Source: Verrucomicrobiales bacterium (GTDB lineage: Bacteria > Verrucomicrobiota > Verrucomicrobiia > Verrucomicrobiales > Akkermansiaceae). Taken from it: a stretch of 21,717 bases of DNA. This document shows, piece after piece, positions 5,830-14,378 of the stretch. Every line of letters starts with the position of its first letter. Within the stretch, counting starts at the first letter, position 1. Where the stretch lies: contig PBTU01000151.1 in assembly GCA_002729295.1 (NCBI GenBank), positions 1 to 21,717 of the forward strand, in the 5' to 3' direction. A program made the position numbers and the translations under genes. The notes beneath the pieces were generated by a model. The model searched no databases and was not told the DNA's origin. It saw only the letters and a list, made by a program, of their open reading frames with translations.

Positions 5830-8550
5830 ATGAGCACTCCAGAAGGTAAATCCTACAAAGACACCCTGTTCCTGCCCAAGACAGATTTCCCTATGAAGGG
5901 AAACCTGACGGTCCGGGAACCGGCTCGACTCGAAAAGTGGAATTCTGAAGGTCTCTATTCGCGAATTATCGCCAAGCGCAAGGCTGAAGGCGCCCCGCGC
6001 TTCATCCTCCATGACGGCCCTCCCTTTGCCAATGGCGACGTCCACATGGGCACTGGCCTGAACAAGGTTCTCAAGGACTTCGTGGTGAAATCCAAAACGA
6101 TGGCGGGCTTTGAAACGCCCTATATCCCGGGTTGGGATTGCCACGGGCTACCCATCGAATTCAAGGTGATGCAGGGCGACGATGCCCGCGACGTCGAGCC
6201 CGCCGAAATCCGCCGCCGCTGCGAAACCTTCGCGCGTGGCTGGATCGATACCCAACGCGAGTCTTTCAAACGTCTCGGCGTCTTTGGTGATTGGGACAAT
6301 CCTTATCTCACTCTCAACCCCGACTACGAAGCGAATATCATCCGCACCTTCGCGTCTCTCATCGAGAAAGGCTGCATCTATCAGTCGAAGAAACCGGTCC
6401 AGTGGTCCTACGGTGCCAAGACCGCTCTCGCTGAAGCCGAAGTGGAATATCAGGACAAAAAGTCGACCGCCGTCTTCGTGGGTTTCGACCTCGCCGACGG
6501 TCCCGATTCCGTCCCGGACGGCACCAGCATCGCGATCTGGACCACCACTCCGTGGACCCTCCCTGCCAACCTCGGTATCGCAGTGCATGAGCGCTTTGTC
6601 TACACTATCGGAAAATACTCCAATGGCAAAACGATCATCGTAGCCCGCGATCTCCTCTCCGACTTCCAGGAGAAGACCGGCCTCACCCTTGAAGAAGACC
6701 TCGGCGAGATCAAAGGCTCCGAGCTCGAAGGCCATCAGGCCCAGCATCCTTTCCTCGATCGCACTTCCAAGATCATCCTTGCTCCCTTCGTCACCACCGA
6801 ATCGGGAACCGGTGCGGTGCACATCGCTCCCGGTCACGGTGCGGACGACTACGTGGTCGGCCAGCAGAACGGACTCGAAGTTCTCAGCCCAGTCGACGAC
6901 GACGGCAAGTTCACCGACGAATGCGGCCTGCCCGATCTCGTCGGGGTGCACGTCTTCAAGGCGAACCAATCCATCGTCGAATTGCTTCAGGAAAAAGGCG
7001 CCCTCCTCGGCGAGGAAACCTACGAGCACAGCTACCCGCATTGCTGGCGTTCCAAGACCCCCATCATCTTCCGCGCGGTCGAGCAATTCTTCATCTCCAT
7101 CGACCAACTCCGCGGAAAAGCCCTGAGCGAAATCGATCAAGTCGAGTGGCTTCCCAAGTGGGGCCGTAACCGCATCTATGGCACGGTCGAATCCCGTCCC
7201 GACTGGTGTATCTCCCGTCAGCGTACCTGGGGCGTGCCGCTTCCGGTCTTCTTTGATAGCGACGGCGAGCCCATCGTCTCCGCCGAGCTTGCAAAGAAGG
7301 TCGCCGATCTCGTCGAGAAAGAAGGCACCAACGTTTGGTTCGAAAAATCCGACGCTGAACTCGCCGAGCTCTTCGGCCTTCCCGAAGGTTCTACGAAGTG
7401 CCGCGACACCCTCGACGTCTGGATCGACTCGGGTTCCAGCCACGTCGGCGTTATGGATGCTCATCCCGAACTCAGCTGCCCGGCCGATCTCTACCTTGAG
7501 GCTACCGACCAGCACCGCGGATGGTTCCAGAGCTCGCTCATGCTCTCCGTCGGAGTGCGTGACAAGGCTCCCTACAAGACCGTTCTCACCCACGGCTTCG
7601 TCGTCGATACCGAGACCGGTAAGAAGACTTCCAAATCCGACGCTAAGAAAAAGGGCAAGCCTACCGACGCCGCGCACTTCTACGACAAGTACGGCGCCGA
7701 CATTCTCCGCCTTTGGGTCTCCTCTGTCGATTGGCAGAATGAAGTGCCCTTCAGCGAAGCTCTTTTCACCCAAGTCAGCCAGCCATACCGCCAGTTCCGG
7801 AACACCTTCAAGATCCTCCTGGGCAATATGCGCGACGAACAAGTCAGCGAGCCTGCTGAACTTCCCCTGATCGACCAGTGGATTATGGAACGCCTTCAAG
7901 TCGTGATTGGTGAAGTGCGCGAGGCCTACGAAAAGTATGACTTTCGTAAAGCCTTCTCAACGATGAGTCAGTTCGCTTCTTCCGATCTGAGCGCCCACTA
8001 CATCGACATCACCAAGGACCGCCTCTACTGCGATGCGGAGGGTTCCGAGCGCCGCAAGGCGAGTGTTTGGGTAATGGGTCAGATCTTCGATGCTTTGGTT
8101 AAACTCCTCGCGCCTGTTCTCGCCTACACCACCGAGGAGGCCTGGGAACACGCCGGGCGCGAAGGTAGCATTCATGAACAGGATTTCCCCGAAGTGAATG
8201 CCAAATACGCTGGGACCGAAGCCACTGACAAAGTGGCCAAACTTCTCGAAGTGAAAGCCGTGATGCAGACCGCGATCGAGGAGAAGGTGCAAGCCAAGGA
8301 GTTCAAGAAGAACAACGAAGCCAATGTCCTCCTCTCAGTTCCCGCGAATCATCCCTCGCTCGAACTTCTCAAGGATTCGGAGTTCGCCAAAGAGTTCTTT
8401 ATCGTCAGTGAAGTGAACGTGGTCGAAGGAGAAGCGCTCGCCGCGACGGTATCTGCCACCGGTTATCAAATGTGCCCCCGCTGCCGTCGCTACGAGCCCG
8501 CCGTCAACGACGAAGGCCTCTGCCAACGCTGTGCAGATGCAGTATCCTGA
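5830..8550 (+). CDS. ileS: Isoleucyl-tRNA synthetase
   Basis: Cytoplasmic class I aminoacyl-tRNA synthetase that charges tRNA-Ile, 906 aa, the size of bacterial IleRS. The order of parts is standard: N-terminal Rossmann fold with DGPPFANGDVHMGTGLNK at 62-79, the CP1 editing domain with TTPWTLPAN near 238-246 and GAVHIAPGHG near 329-338, PDWCISRQRTWGVPLP near 456-471, KTSKS at 599-603, a helical anticodon-binding region, and a C-terminal zinc finger with C882, C885, C898 and C901. Two signature motifs deviate. The HIGH motif reads HMGT, and KMSKS reads KTSKS followed by a lysine-rich DAKKKGKP segment. Both look like lineage features rather than damage, as the frame is intact throughout. No Shine-Dalgarno sequence precedes the ATG. 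It may be co-transcribed with the methyltransferase 68 bases upstream. Confidence 0.97.
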   Translation: MSTPEGKSYKDTLFLPKTDFPMKGNLTVREPARLEKWNSEGLYSRIIAKRKAEGAPRFILHDGPPFANGDVHMGTGLNKVLKDFVVKSKTMAGFETPYIPGWDCHGLPIEFKVMQGDDARDVEPAEIRRRCETFARGWIDTQRESFKRLGVFGDWDNPYLTLNPDYEANIIRTFASLIEKGCIYQSKKPVQWSYGAKTALAEAEVEYQDKKSTAVFVGFDLADGPDSVPDGTSIAIWTTTPWTLPANLGIAVHERFVYTIGKYSNGKTIIVARDLLSDFQEKTGLTLEEDLGEIKGSELEGHQAQHPFLDRTSKIILAPFVTTESGTGAVHIAPGHGADDYVVGQQNGLEVLSPVDDDGKFTDECGLPDLVGVHVFKANQSIVELLQEKGALLGEETYEHSYPHCWRSKTPIIFRAVEQFFISIDQLRGKALSEIDQVEWLPKWGRNRIYGTVESRPDWCISRQRTWGVPLPVFFDSDGEPIVSAELAKKVADLVEKEGTNVWFEKSDAELAELFGLPEGSTKCRDTLDVWIDSGSSHVGVMDAHPELSCPADLYLEATDQHRGWFQSSLMLSVGVRDKAPYKTVLTHGFVVDTETGKKTSKSDAKKKGKPTDAAHFYDKYGADILRLWVSSVDWQNEVPFSEALFTQVSQPYRQFRNTFKILLGNMRDEQVSEPAELPLIDQWIMERLQVVIGEVREAYEKYDFRKAFSTMSQFASSDLSAHYIDITKDRLYCDAEGSERRKASVWVMGQIFDALVKLLAPVLAYTTEEAWEHAGREGSIHEQDFPEVNAKYAGTEATDKVAKLLEVKAVMQTAIEEKVQAKEFKKNNEANVLLSVPANHPSLELLKDSEFAKEFFIVSEVNVVEGEALAATVSATGYQMCPRCRRYEPAVNDEGLCQRCADAVS

Positions 8551-8586
8551 TTGGGAGCGTGGGGTTTCAGCCCTTCGTCAGGTTTT

Positions 8587-8606
8587 GATAGGGAGAGTGC
8601 TCTATC
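8587..8606. terminator. Weak hairpin between convergent ileS and sulfatase genes
   Basis: GATAGGG and CTCTATC can form a 7-pair stem with one G-T pair and a six-base loop, in the 51-base gap where ileS (plus) and the sulfatase (minus) converge. It overlaps the sulfatase stop codon. Neither side is followed by a T-run, so intrinsic termination is uncertain. Confidence 0.25.
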
Positions 8607-10041
8607 GATCTCGCCTCTTGGTCTCTTTGTAGATTTTCTCGAAGCCGGGGTATTTTTTCCATTCTTTGAAACGTTTTTGGTAGCGCTTGTCGGAGGTCCA
8701 GAATTTGGGTTGGGGGACGGAGTCGGGATCGAAGTCCCCAGGGTAGTCTTTGCCAGCGATGCTGTCTTCGACAGATTGATACCACTTGAGGTAGTGGGCG
8801 GTCATCTTTTGGAACTGTTCTGTTGATTCTTTCGAGATGTCCCTGGCTTCGCCGGGGTCGGTGGCGAGATCGTAGAGAGCGAATGCATTCTTCTGCACGT
8901 TCGAGGCGACCAACTTGAAGTTGTTGTCGACGAGAGCTCCTTTGGTCTGGTAGCGGAAAGGGATGGCGTTTTCGCGTCTTTTGAGATCCTTGGTGAAGAG
9001 AGCTTTGAGTGATTCTCCGTCGACGGGTTTGAGAAAGTTATCTTGGGGAAGGCCGAGGAGGTCGGCGATTGTTGGGAAGATATCCATCGTCGAGGAAGGG
9101 TATTTCGTGATGCGAGGTTTGATTCCGGCGGGCCATTCGAGGATGGCGGGGACGCGCAGGCCGCCTTCGTAAACAGTGCCTTTGTTGCCGCGGAGATTAC
9201 CCACGGTGGTGGGCTTGATTTTGGGAAGCCCGCCGTTGTCGCTGCAGAACCAGACCATGGTGTTGTCGGCGATGTCGAGATCGCGGAGGGCCTTGCGGAG
9301 AACCCCGACACTGCGGTCGAAGGCGACGAGCTCGGCGTAGTGCCTTTGGCTATTTTTATCGAGACCCTTAAAGGGTGCGATGTCCTCCTGGCTTGCTTCG
9401 AAAGGGGAGTGTGGAGATCCATCCCAGATTACAGCGAGGAAGGGCTTCTCGGCATCCTTTTGTTTTGTGATGAAGGAGAGGGCTTGGTTGACGATGATCT
9501 CAGACGAGTCGCCTTTGAATTGATGCACACCCTGGGCCGAGCCCATGAGCGGATCGAGATCGAAGAAGTTGGTCACGGTCATCCAGGTCTCGAATCCAAA
9601 CCCTTTGGGACCGTAGGGATCCTCGTCTAGAATGGGAGCCCCGGGACCACGAAGGCCGTTGAGGTGCCACTTGCCGAAGTGGCCGGTGGCGTAGCCTGCT
9701 TGTTTGAGAGCGGAGGCGATGGTTTTTTCCTGAAGACGGAGGGCGTGCCCGTGACTGGGAACGCCGGTGCGGTTGTTGGCTCGGCCGGTGAGGACGGAGG
9801 CGCGGGTCGGAGAGCATACGGGAGCCCCGGCGTAGAAGCGATCGAAGCGTAGTCCATTGGCCGCCATGGCATCGAGGTTGGGAGTCTTGAGAACGGGATG
9901 CTTGTAGTAGCCGGTTTGCCCCCATCCCTGATCATCGGTCATGATGAGGATGATGTTGGGCTTTGGGCTGGTCTGCGGCGGGCTTTGAGCCAAGAGCCAC
10001 GAGCTTTGGAACAGGAGAAAAAGGAGTGTGAGAGATTTCAT
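8602..10041 (-). CDS. Exported S1-type sulfatase (arylsulfatase-like)
   Basis: Predicted periplasmic sulfate-ester hydrolase, 479 aa. A signal peptide (MKSLTLLFLLFQSSWLLAQ) precedes PNIILIMTDDQGWG, where D36 and D37 are calcium ligands. The active-site sequence CSPTR starts at C76, the residue converted to formylglycine in the CxPxR class. It is followed by LTGR, HFGKWH (K124, H126), SPH (H211), SDNG (D268, N269) and GNKGTVYEGG with K287, so the full catalytic set of S1 sulfatases is present. Residues after about 380 form the usual C-terminal subdomain. Substrates of such Verrucomicrobial enzymes are usually sulfated polysaccharides, but specificity cannot be read here. No formylglycine-generating enzyme is in the window. 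The gene is divergent from a second sulfatase gene, with 174 bases between their start codons. Confidence 0.93.
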   Translation of the reverse strand: MKSLTLLFLLFQSSWLLAQSPPQTSPKPNIILIMTDDQGWGQTGYYKHPVLKTPNLDAMAANGLRFDRFYAGAPVCSPTRASVLTGRANNRTGVPSHGHALRLQEKTIASALKQAGYATGHFGKWHLNGLRGPGAPILDEDPYGPKGFGFETWMTVTNFFDLDPLMGSAQGVHQFKGDSSEIIVNQALSFITKQKDAEKPFLAVIWDGSPHSPFEASQEDIAPFKGLDKNSQRHYAELVAFDRSVGVLRKALRDLDIADNTMVWFCSDNGGLPKIKPTTVGNLRGNKGTVYEGGLRVPAILEWPAGIKPRITKYPSSTMDIFPTIADLLGLPQDNFLKPVDGESLKALFTKDLKRRENAIPFRYQTKGALVDNNFKLVASNVQKNAFALYDLATDPGEARDISKESTEQFQKMTAHYLKWYQSVEDSIAGKDYPGDFDPDSVPQPKFWTSDKRYQKRFKEWKKYPGFEKIYKETKRRDR

Positions 10042-10215
10042 TTTTTAGCGAGGGTTAGAATACTCGATTCCAACGCTGCTCGTATCAAGGATGTTTCCTG
10101 ATGGCTCGCTAGGCGCGAGGGCAGATGGATGGTGGAGAAAGGTGGGTTCTGGTGCGGAATGTCGACTGGGACGTTGACGTATTTGGAGAAATCATTACGA
10201 GTCTCCGGTGAGAAT

Positions 10216-11691
10216 ATGAAGCAACTGATCCTTTTCACTCTCTTCCTCCTGGCCCGACTGGATGGTGCTGAATCTCCGCCGCGGCCGAATATCATCCTCC
10301 TGATGGGGGATGACCATGGTTGGGAAGAAGTGGGTTACAACGGGCATCCTTATCTCAAGACGCCCTTTCTTGATGAGATGGCGGCCTCGGGGTTGCGACT
10401 CGATAATTTCTACGCCCAACCGGCTTGCTCCCCTACCCGGGGTAATGTCCTGACTGGTCGGCATCCCAATCGCTACGGAACCTTTTCTCCCGGTTGCTCG
10501 CTTCGGCCCGAGGAGATCACGGTGGCTGATCTTCTGAGCAAGGCGGGATACGGGACAGGGCATTTTGGGAAATGGCATGTTGGCCCGGTGAAGAAAGAAT
10601 CGCCCACCAACCCAGGCGCGATGGGCTTTGATGAATGGCTATCCCACGATAATTTCTTCGAGATGGATCCTGTCTTCTCCCGTAACGGGGGAGCGCCCAA
10701 AAAATTCTACGGCGAAAGTTCGGAAATTCTCATCGATGAAGCGATCAACTATATCGAGAAGCAGAAAAGTGGGGAGGCTCCTTTCTTCACCGTCATTTGG
10801 TTTGGCTCTCCGCACGAACCGTATAGCGGATTGGAAACCGACCTGGCCCTTTATCGTGATCTCCCCAAAGAGTTTGCGCCGGGAGAGGTGAGTTTAACTT
10901 CCAACAAAACTGGGTCGCGAGTCAAGAGACCGCAGCGTGAGGTCTTGATCGAGCGCTTTGCGGAAATCACCGCGATGGATCGATCGATTGGGAAATTGCG
11001 TAATGCTCTCAAAACACTCGGCCTGCGGGACAATACCTTGCTATGGTATTGCGGTGATAATGGCACCCCTCCAAGTGGCTTAACGAAGTCACGTTTTCGT
11101 GGTGTGAAGGGAAAGGTTTACGAGAACGGGATTCGTGTTCCCGGAGTGATTGAATGGCCCAATGGGATTTCGAAGCCTCGCACATCGAGTGTGAATTCTG
11201 TGACCTCTGATATCCTGCCGACCTTGTGTGCGCTGGCTGGTGCAAAGACGCCGAAGGTGCCTTTGGATGGTGTTAATCTCGTTCCGGTTTTTAATGGAGA
11301 GATGAAAAAGCGTGGCGAAGCGATCGAGTTTTGGAACATTCGCGGAATGGGTTCGGGCAAGCCTTACCTCGATCCGGAGCTTCAGAAAGGAACCACTCCT
11401 TTGGTGAAGAAGATGGGAAATATTTTCACGCGAAATTTTCGGAACGATCATTACGAGAAAATCAGGGAGAAGGATTTCCTGGGAGCGCGCGCGATTCTGA
11501 CGGATGACTTCAAGTTGATTATTGATGGAGGGAAGGGAACGGGGGATGAACTCTTCGATCTCAAGAAAGACCCTGGGGAGAAAAATAATATTGCCGGAGA
11601 GAATCCGGATGTTGTGGAGAAATTGACGAAGCAGTTGCGTGGCTGGCAGGAGAGCGTGTTGAAGAGCCTGACGGGAAAGGATTATAAGTAG
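10216..11691 (+). CDS. Exported S1-type sulfatase (second copy)
   Basis: A 491-residue sulfatase with complete catalytic residues: D32 and D33 in MGDDHGW, C71 of CSPTR (formylglycine precursor), HFGKWH (K119, H121), SPH (H200), GDNG (D281, N282) and the lysines of RGVKGKVYENG. The start at 10216 is preferred to an in-frame ATG at 10129. It begins a good signal peptide (MKQLILFTLFLLARLDGA) and follows GGTGAG at 10207-10212, a Shine-Dalgarno-like sequence at slightly short spacing. The earlier start would bury the signal peptide. It is clearly homologous to the divergent neighbour, but the two differ much in the middle and C-terminal parts (for example RGMGSGKPYLDPELQKG here), so they are diverged paralogues rather than a recent duplication. 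They probably act on different linkages of one glycan (inference). Confidence 0.93.
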   Translation: MKQLILFTLFLLARLDGAESPPRPNIILLMGDDHGWEEVGYNGHPYLKTPFLDEMAASGLRLDNFYAQPACSPTRGNVLTGRHPNRYGTFSPGCSLRPEEITVADLLSKAGYGTGHFGKWHVGPVKKESPTNPGAMGFDEWLSHDNFFEMDPVFSRNGGAPKKFYGESSEILIDEAINYIEKQKSGEAPFFTVIWFGSPHEPYSGLETDLALYRDLPKEFAPGEVSLTSNKTGSRVKRPQREVLIERFAEITAMDRSIGKLRNALKTLGLRDNTLLWYCGDNGTPPSGLTKSRFRGVKGKVYENGIRVPGVIEWPNGISKPRTSSVNSVTSDILPTLCALAGAKTPKVPLDGVNLVPVFNGEMKKRGEAIEFWNIRGMGSGKPYLDPELQKGTTPLVKKMGNIFTRNFRNDHYEKIREKDFLGARAILTDDFKLIIDGGKGTGDELFDLKKDPGEKNNIAGENPDVVEKLTKQLRGWQESVLKSLTGKDYK

Positions 11692-11734
11692 CTTTCGTAT
11701 TTCACAGGGCCTCTTTCCCTTGAGGATGAGGCTG

Positions 11735-12946
11735 CTATTTGGCAGAGGAGGATACCACTTTGCCGTCGATGATAACATGCGTGGTATGAGTGGTGGTTTC
11801 CAAGGGGTCGCCATCGAAGAGGGCGAGGTCGGCGTCGTGGCCTTTTTGGAGGGAGCCGATTTTTTGACTGAGCCCGAGGATTTGTGCGGGATAGAGGGTG
11901 CAAGCGGCGAGGGCGATTTCTTGAGGCAGTCCGTAGGCGGCGGCGAGGGCGGCTTCGAAGTGGACCACGCGGGTTTTTGGAACGTATTTTTCGTAGCCGG
12001 ATTGGAAGGCGAAGGGGATGCCTTTTTTGTAGAGTTGGGCGGCGAGGGTGAAGGTCATGTTTTCTAGGTCGCCGTAGGGGCGGGCCATGGTGGGGTGGAC
12101 GATGACGGCAATGCCGGCCGCTTTGATTTCGTTGAGGAGGAGGTAGGCTTCGGAAGCGCCATCGAGGATGAGATCGAAGCCAAATTCTTCGCGAAGGCGA
12201 AGGGCGGCGGCGATGTCCTGATGACGGTGGGCGTTGATGAGGAGCGGAGTCTTTTTGTTCAGAACATCGACGAGGGTTTGCAGCTTGATGTTACGGGGAG
12301 GGGCGTCTTTCTCGGGATCATCATTGGCTTTGGCAATCTTGGTGGCGTGGGTCCGGGCTTTGAGGAACTCGGCGCGGAGGAGGGCGATCGCTTTGGAGCG
12401 GGTGCCAGGGGATTTGCTGAGAGCTCCCTTTCCGAGAGTGGCGGCGACGGCGGAGGTGGGAGCGAGGGTGTCCTTGATCGAGGTGATGGATGGGACGTTG
12501 GTTTTGACGACCATGAGCTGGCCGGAGATGAGCGTTCCGGGGGAGTGGCCGGTGTGGAGAGTGGTGACGCCGAGATCACGGATCCACTTCACGAGCGGAT
12601 CGCGTCCGTTGTAGGCATCGATGGCGCGGAGTTCGGGTTGGATGGGCGCGGATTTATCGAGTTGTTCTTGGTCGTGTTGGGGGGAGTTGAGAATGCCGGA
12701 AAGTCCGACGGTAGTGTGGGCGTCGATGATGCCAGGAGTGGCGACTTTAGCAGTGATGGTTTGATAGCCGTCGGGGATTTTAAGGTTGCTACCGACAGCC
12801 TGGATTTTTCCGTCGGGTCCGCAGAGGACGATGGCATTCTTGATCGGCTTGAGGTCGCCGGTCATGGGGAAGAGGAGATCGGCTTTGACCGCGATTTGGG
12901 CGGAGGCAGCCGTTGCGGTCAAAAGGAAGAAAAGAGATTTGATCAT
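11735..12946 (-). CDS. Exported amidohydrolase-like protein with degraded metal site (probable pseudoenzyme)
   Basis: The 403-residue protein has a signal peptide (MIKSLFFLLTATAASA) and the whole frame of a COG1228-type amidohydrolase: an N-terminal composite beta-sandwich (PDGKIQAVG, ATPGIID), a TIM-barrel core, and a C-terminal KGHDADLALFDGDPLE. It is homologous to the product of the gene just upstream; both contain PIQPE, GTLISGQ/GHLLSGQ and a shared EEFGF segment. The metal site is damaged. The first-strand HxH is H77-T-T, the strand-6 HH pair is D262-G263, and the strand-8 HTDD is QSGY (315-318). Only the HRH of strand 5 (H240, H242) is kept. It is unlikely to be an ordinary metal-dependent hydrolase. 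It may be a structural or regulatory partner of the neighbour, or a non-metal binding protein. It lies 18 bases downstream of the intact paralogue, without a Shine-Dalgarno. Confidence 0.85.
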   Translation of the reverse strand: MIKSLFFLLTATAASAQIAVKADLLFPMTGDLKPIKNAIVLCGPDGKIQAVGSNLKIPDGYQTITAKVATPGIIDAHTTVGLSGILNSPQHDQEQLDKSAPIQPELRAIDAYNGRDPLVKWIRDLGVTTLHTGHSPGTLISGQLMVVKTNVPSITSIKDTLAPTSAVAATLGKGALSKSPGTRSKAIALLRAEFLKARTHATKIAKANDDPEKDAPPRNIKLQTLVDVLNKKTPLLINAHRHQDIAAALRLREEFGFDLILDGASEAYLLLNEIKAAGIAVIVHPTMARPYGDLENMTFTLAAQLYKKGIPFAFQSGYEKYVPKTRVVHFEAALAAAYGLPQEIALAACTLYPAQILGLSQKIGSLQKGHDADLALFDGDPLETTTHTTHVIIDGKVVSSSAK

Positions 12947-12964
12947 GACGAAAAGAAAGTTGGA

Positions 12965-14290
12965 TTAACGATAGAAGCAGCAGCCAGCGGCTTTGCGGTT
13001 GTGTCCGGCGCCGTAGCCGCCCTCGGCGAAGAGGCGGTCTTGTTCGTTGGCGAGGTCGAAAACTTTGGTGCCTTCGATGTGGGTTTCGAGGACGCGGGTG
13101 TAGATGGAGAAGGGGTCGCCAGAGAGCATGACGAAGTCGGCTTGTTTACCGGGCGCGAGCGAGCCAGTGGATTTGTCGAGGTCGAGCATTTTGGCGCCGG
13201 CGAGGGTGAGGCCTTCGAGGGCTTTCTCCCGGGACATTCCAGCCCGGACGCCGATGGCGGCATTGCGGAGGAACCAGCGGGAGTCGTTGATGGGATCGTC
13301 GGTGTGGAAAGCGGTGAGGACGCCGCGTTTTTCGAGCTCGGCTCCGTTTTTCCATTCGAAGTCGCGGGCTTCGAGTTTGCCGCCGGGTGAGTCGAGGAAG
13401 ATGATGGAGCACGCCACATCGGCGGCCGCAATTTCGTCGGCCACTTTCCAGGCCTCGGAGACGTGGTGGAGGACGACTTTGAAACCGAACTCTTCCTTGA
13501 GGCGAAGGACAGTCAGGATGTCATCGTGACGGTGGGTGTGATGATGGACGGTGCGTTTTCCGTCGAGGATGTCGGCGAGAGTTTCAAGGGCGAGATCGCG
13601 TTCGAAGGGTTTCTCGGGATCAGCTTCGGCGCGCTTTATTTGGTAGGCTTGTGCGTCGAGGAATTTTTGGCGCACGAGGGCCGCCGATTTTCCACGAGTG
13701 CCGGGGAAGGGACCGGATTCGCGGATGGAATTGGTGCCGTTAGCCATCTTGACCCCTCCGGCGAGCGAGCCGTCGGTGCGTTGGATGGTGAGGTCTTCCA
13801 CGGTGTTTCCTCTGCGGAGTTTGAGGTAGATCGTTTGGCCGGAAAGGAGATGGCCGGAGCCGGACATGAGGTTGACGGTGGTGATGCCACCGGCGCGGGC
13901 TTTATCGATGGAGGTGTCACGGACGTCGATGGAATCCATAACACGGACTTCGGGTTGGATGGGCGATGAGCTATCGCCTCCGGAGACTTGACCAATGTGG
14001 GAGTGGGTGCAGATCAGGCCGGGGATGATGGTCTTTCCGATGCAATCGATTTGCTCGGCATCGGCGGGAATGTCAACTTTCTCGGAGGGTCCAACTGAGA
14101 TGATGGTGTCGCCTTTGATAAGGAGAGTGCCTTTTGCGATCTTGCCCGAGGAGACCGGGTAGATCGTGGCGTTTGTGTAGGCCTTGATCTTTGGAGCCGG
14201 ATCGGATTTCGAAGAATCCTGAGCGGAAGAAAAGAGTAGCAGTCCGGCGAGAGGGGCCAGGGCGAGAAAGAGGAGCTTGCGGGTTCGCAT
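12965..14290 (-). CDS. Exported metal-dependent amidohydrolase (COG1228/imidazolonepropionase-like)
   Basis: A 441-residue hydrolase with an N-terminal signal peptide (hydrophobic residues 5-20, SSAQ following), so it works outside the cytoplasm. Metal-site residues are intact: H96-S-H98 on the first barrel strand (GLICTHSHIG), HHTHRHDD with H251/H253 on strand 5, H275-H276 in LHHVSEAW on strand 6, and D331 in HTDDP on strand 8. The composite domain is completed by GSLAPGKQADFVMLSGDP near 377-393. Proteins of this type are often annotated imidazolonepropionase or dipeptidase-like, but exported ones are mostly uncharacterised, so the substrate is unknown. The C-terminal tail (EGGYGAGHNRKAAGCCFYR) is unusual, with two adjacent cysteines. 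It is the first gene of a two-gene operon with the degraded paralogue. The short 88-base gap upstream holds the divergent start of the MDR gene. Confidence 0.88.
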   Translation of the reverse strand: MRTRKLLFLALAPLAGLLLFSSAQDSSKSDPAPKIKAYTNATIYPVSSGKIAKGTLLIKGDTIISVGPSEKVDIPADAEQIDCIGKTIIPGLICTHSHIGQVSGGDSSSPIQPEVRVMDSIDVRDTSIDKARAGGITTVNLMSGSGHLLSGQTIYLKLRRGNTVEDLTIQRTDGSLAGGVKMANGTNSIRESGPFPGTRGKSAALVRQKFLDAQAYQIKRAEADPEKPFERDLALETLADILDGKRTVHHHTHRHDDILTVLRLKEEFGFKVVLHHVSEAWKVADEIAAADVACSIIFLDSPGGKLEARDFEWKNGAELEKRGVLTAFHTDDPINDSRWFLRNAAIGVRAGMSREKALEGLTLAGAKMLDLDKSTGSLAPGKQADFVMLSGDPFSIYTRVLETHIEGTKVFDLANEQDRLFAEGGYGAGHNRKAAGCCFYR

Positions 14291-14378
14291 GGCGTGAGAC
14301 TGCAGGTTGAATTATGAAGAGTGAAGGCTGAATCCCGAGAGTTGTCTCTTTCCGGGATCTGAAATAGAACGATGGCAG

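Noticed and set aside
6148..7899. A 583-codon open frame antisense to ileS
   Set aside because: It mirrors the codon bias of ileS in the opposite strand, is rich in Gly/Val/Asp/Glu without recognisable motifs, and ileS on the other strand is unambiguous.
10129..10215. N-terminal extension of the second sulfatase from an upstream ATG
   Set aside because: The extension would place 29 unrelated residues before a good signal peptide. ATG 10216 has a Shine-Dalgarno-like sequence and begins the signal peptide directly.
11692..11734. GCCTC/GAGGC repeat between the second sulfatase and the amidohydrolase operon as a terminator
   Set aside because: It is only five base pairs with a long loop and no T-run; chance is the simpler explanation.
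12095..13390. A 431-codon plus-strand open frame opposite the amidohydrolase genes
   Set aside because: The product is low-complexity Gly/Glu/Val/Asp, spans two real genes on the other strand and their junction, and has no domain signature. It is a codon-bias shadow.
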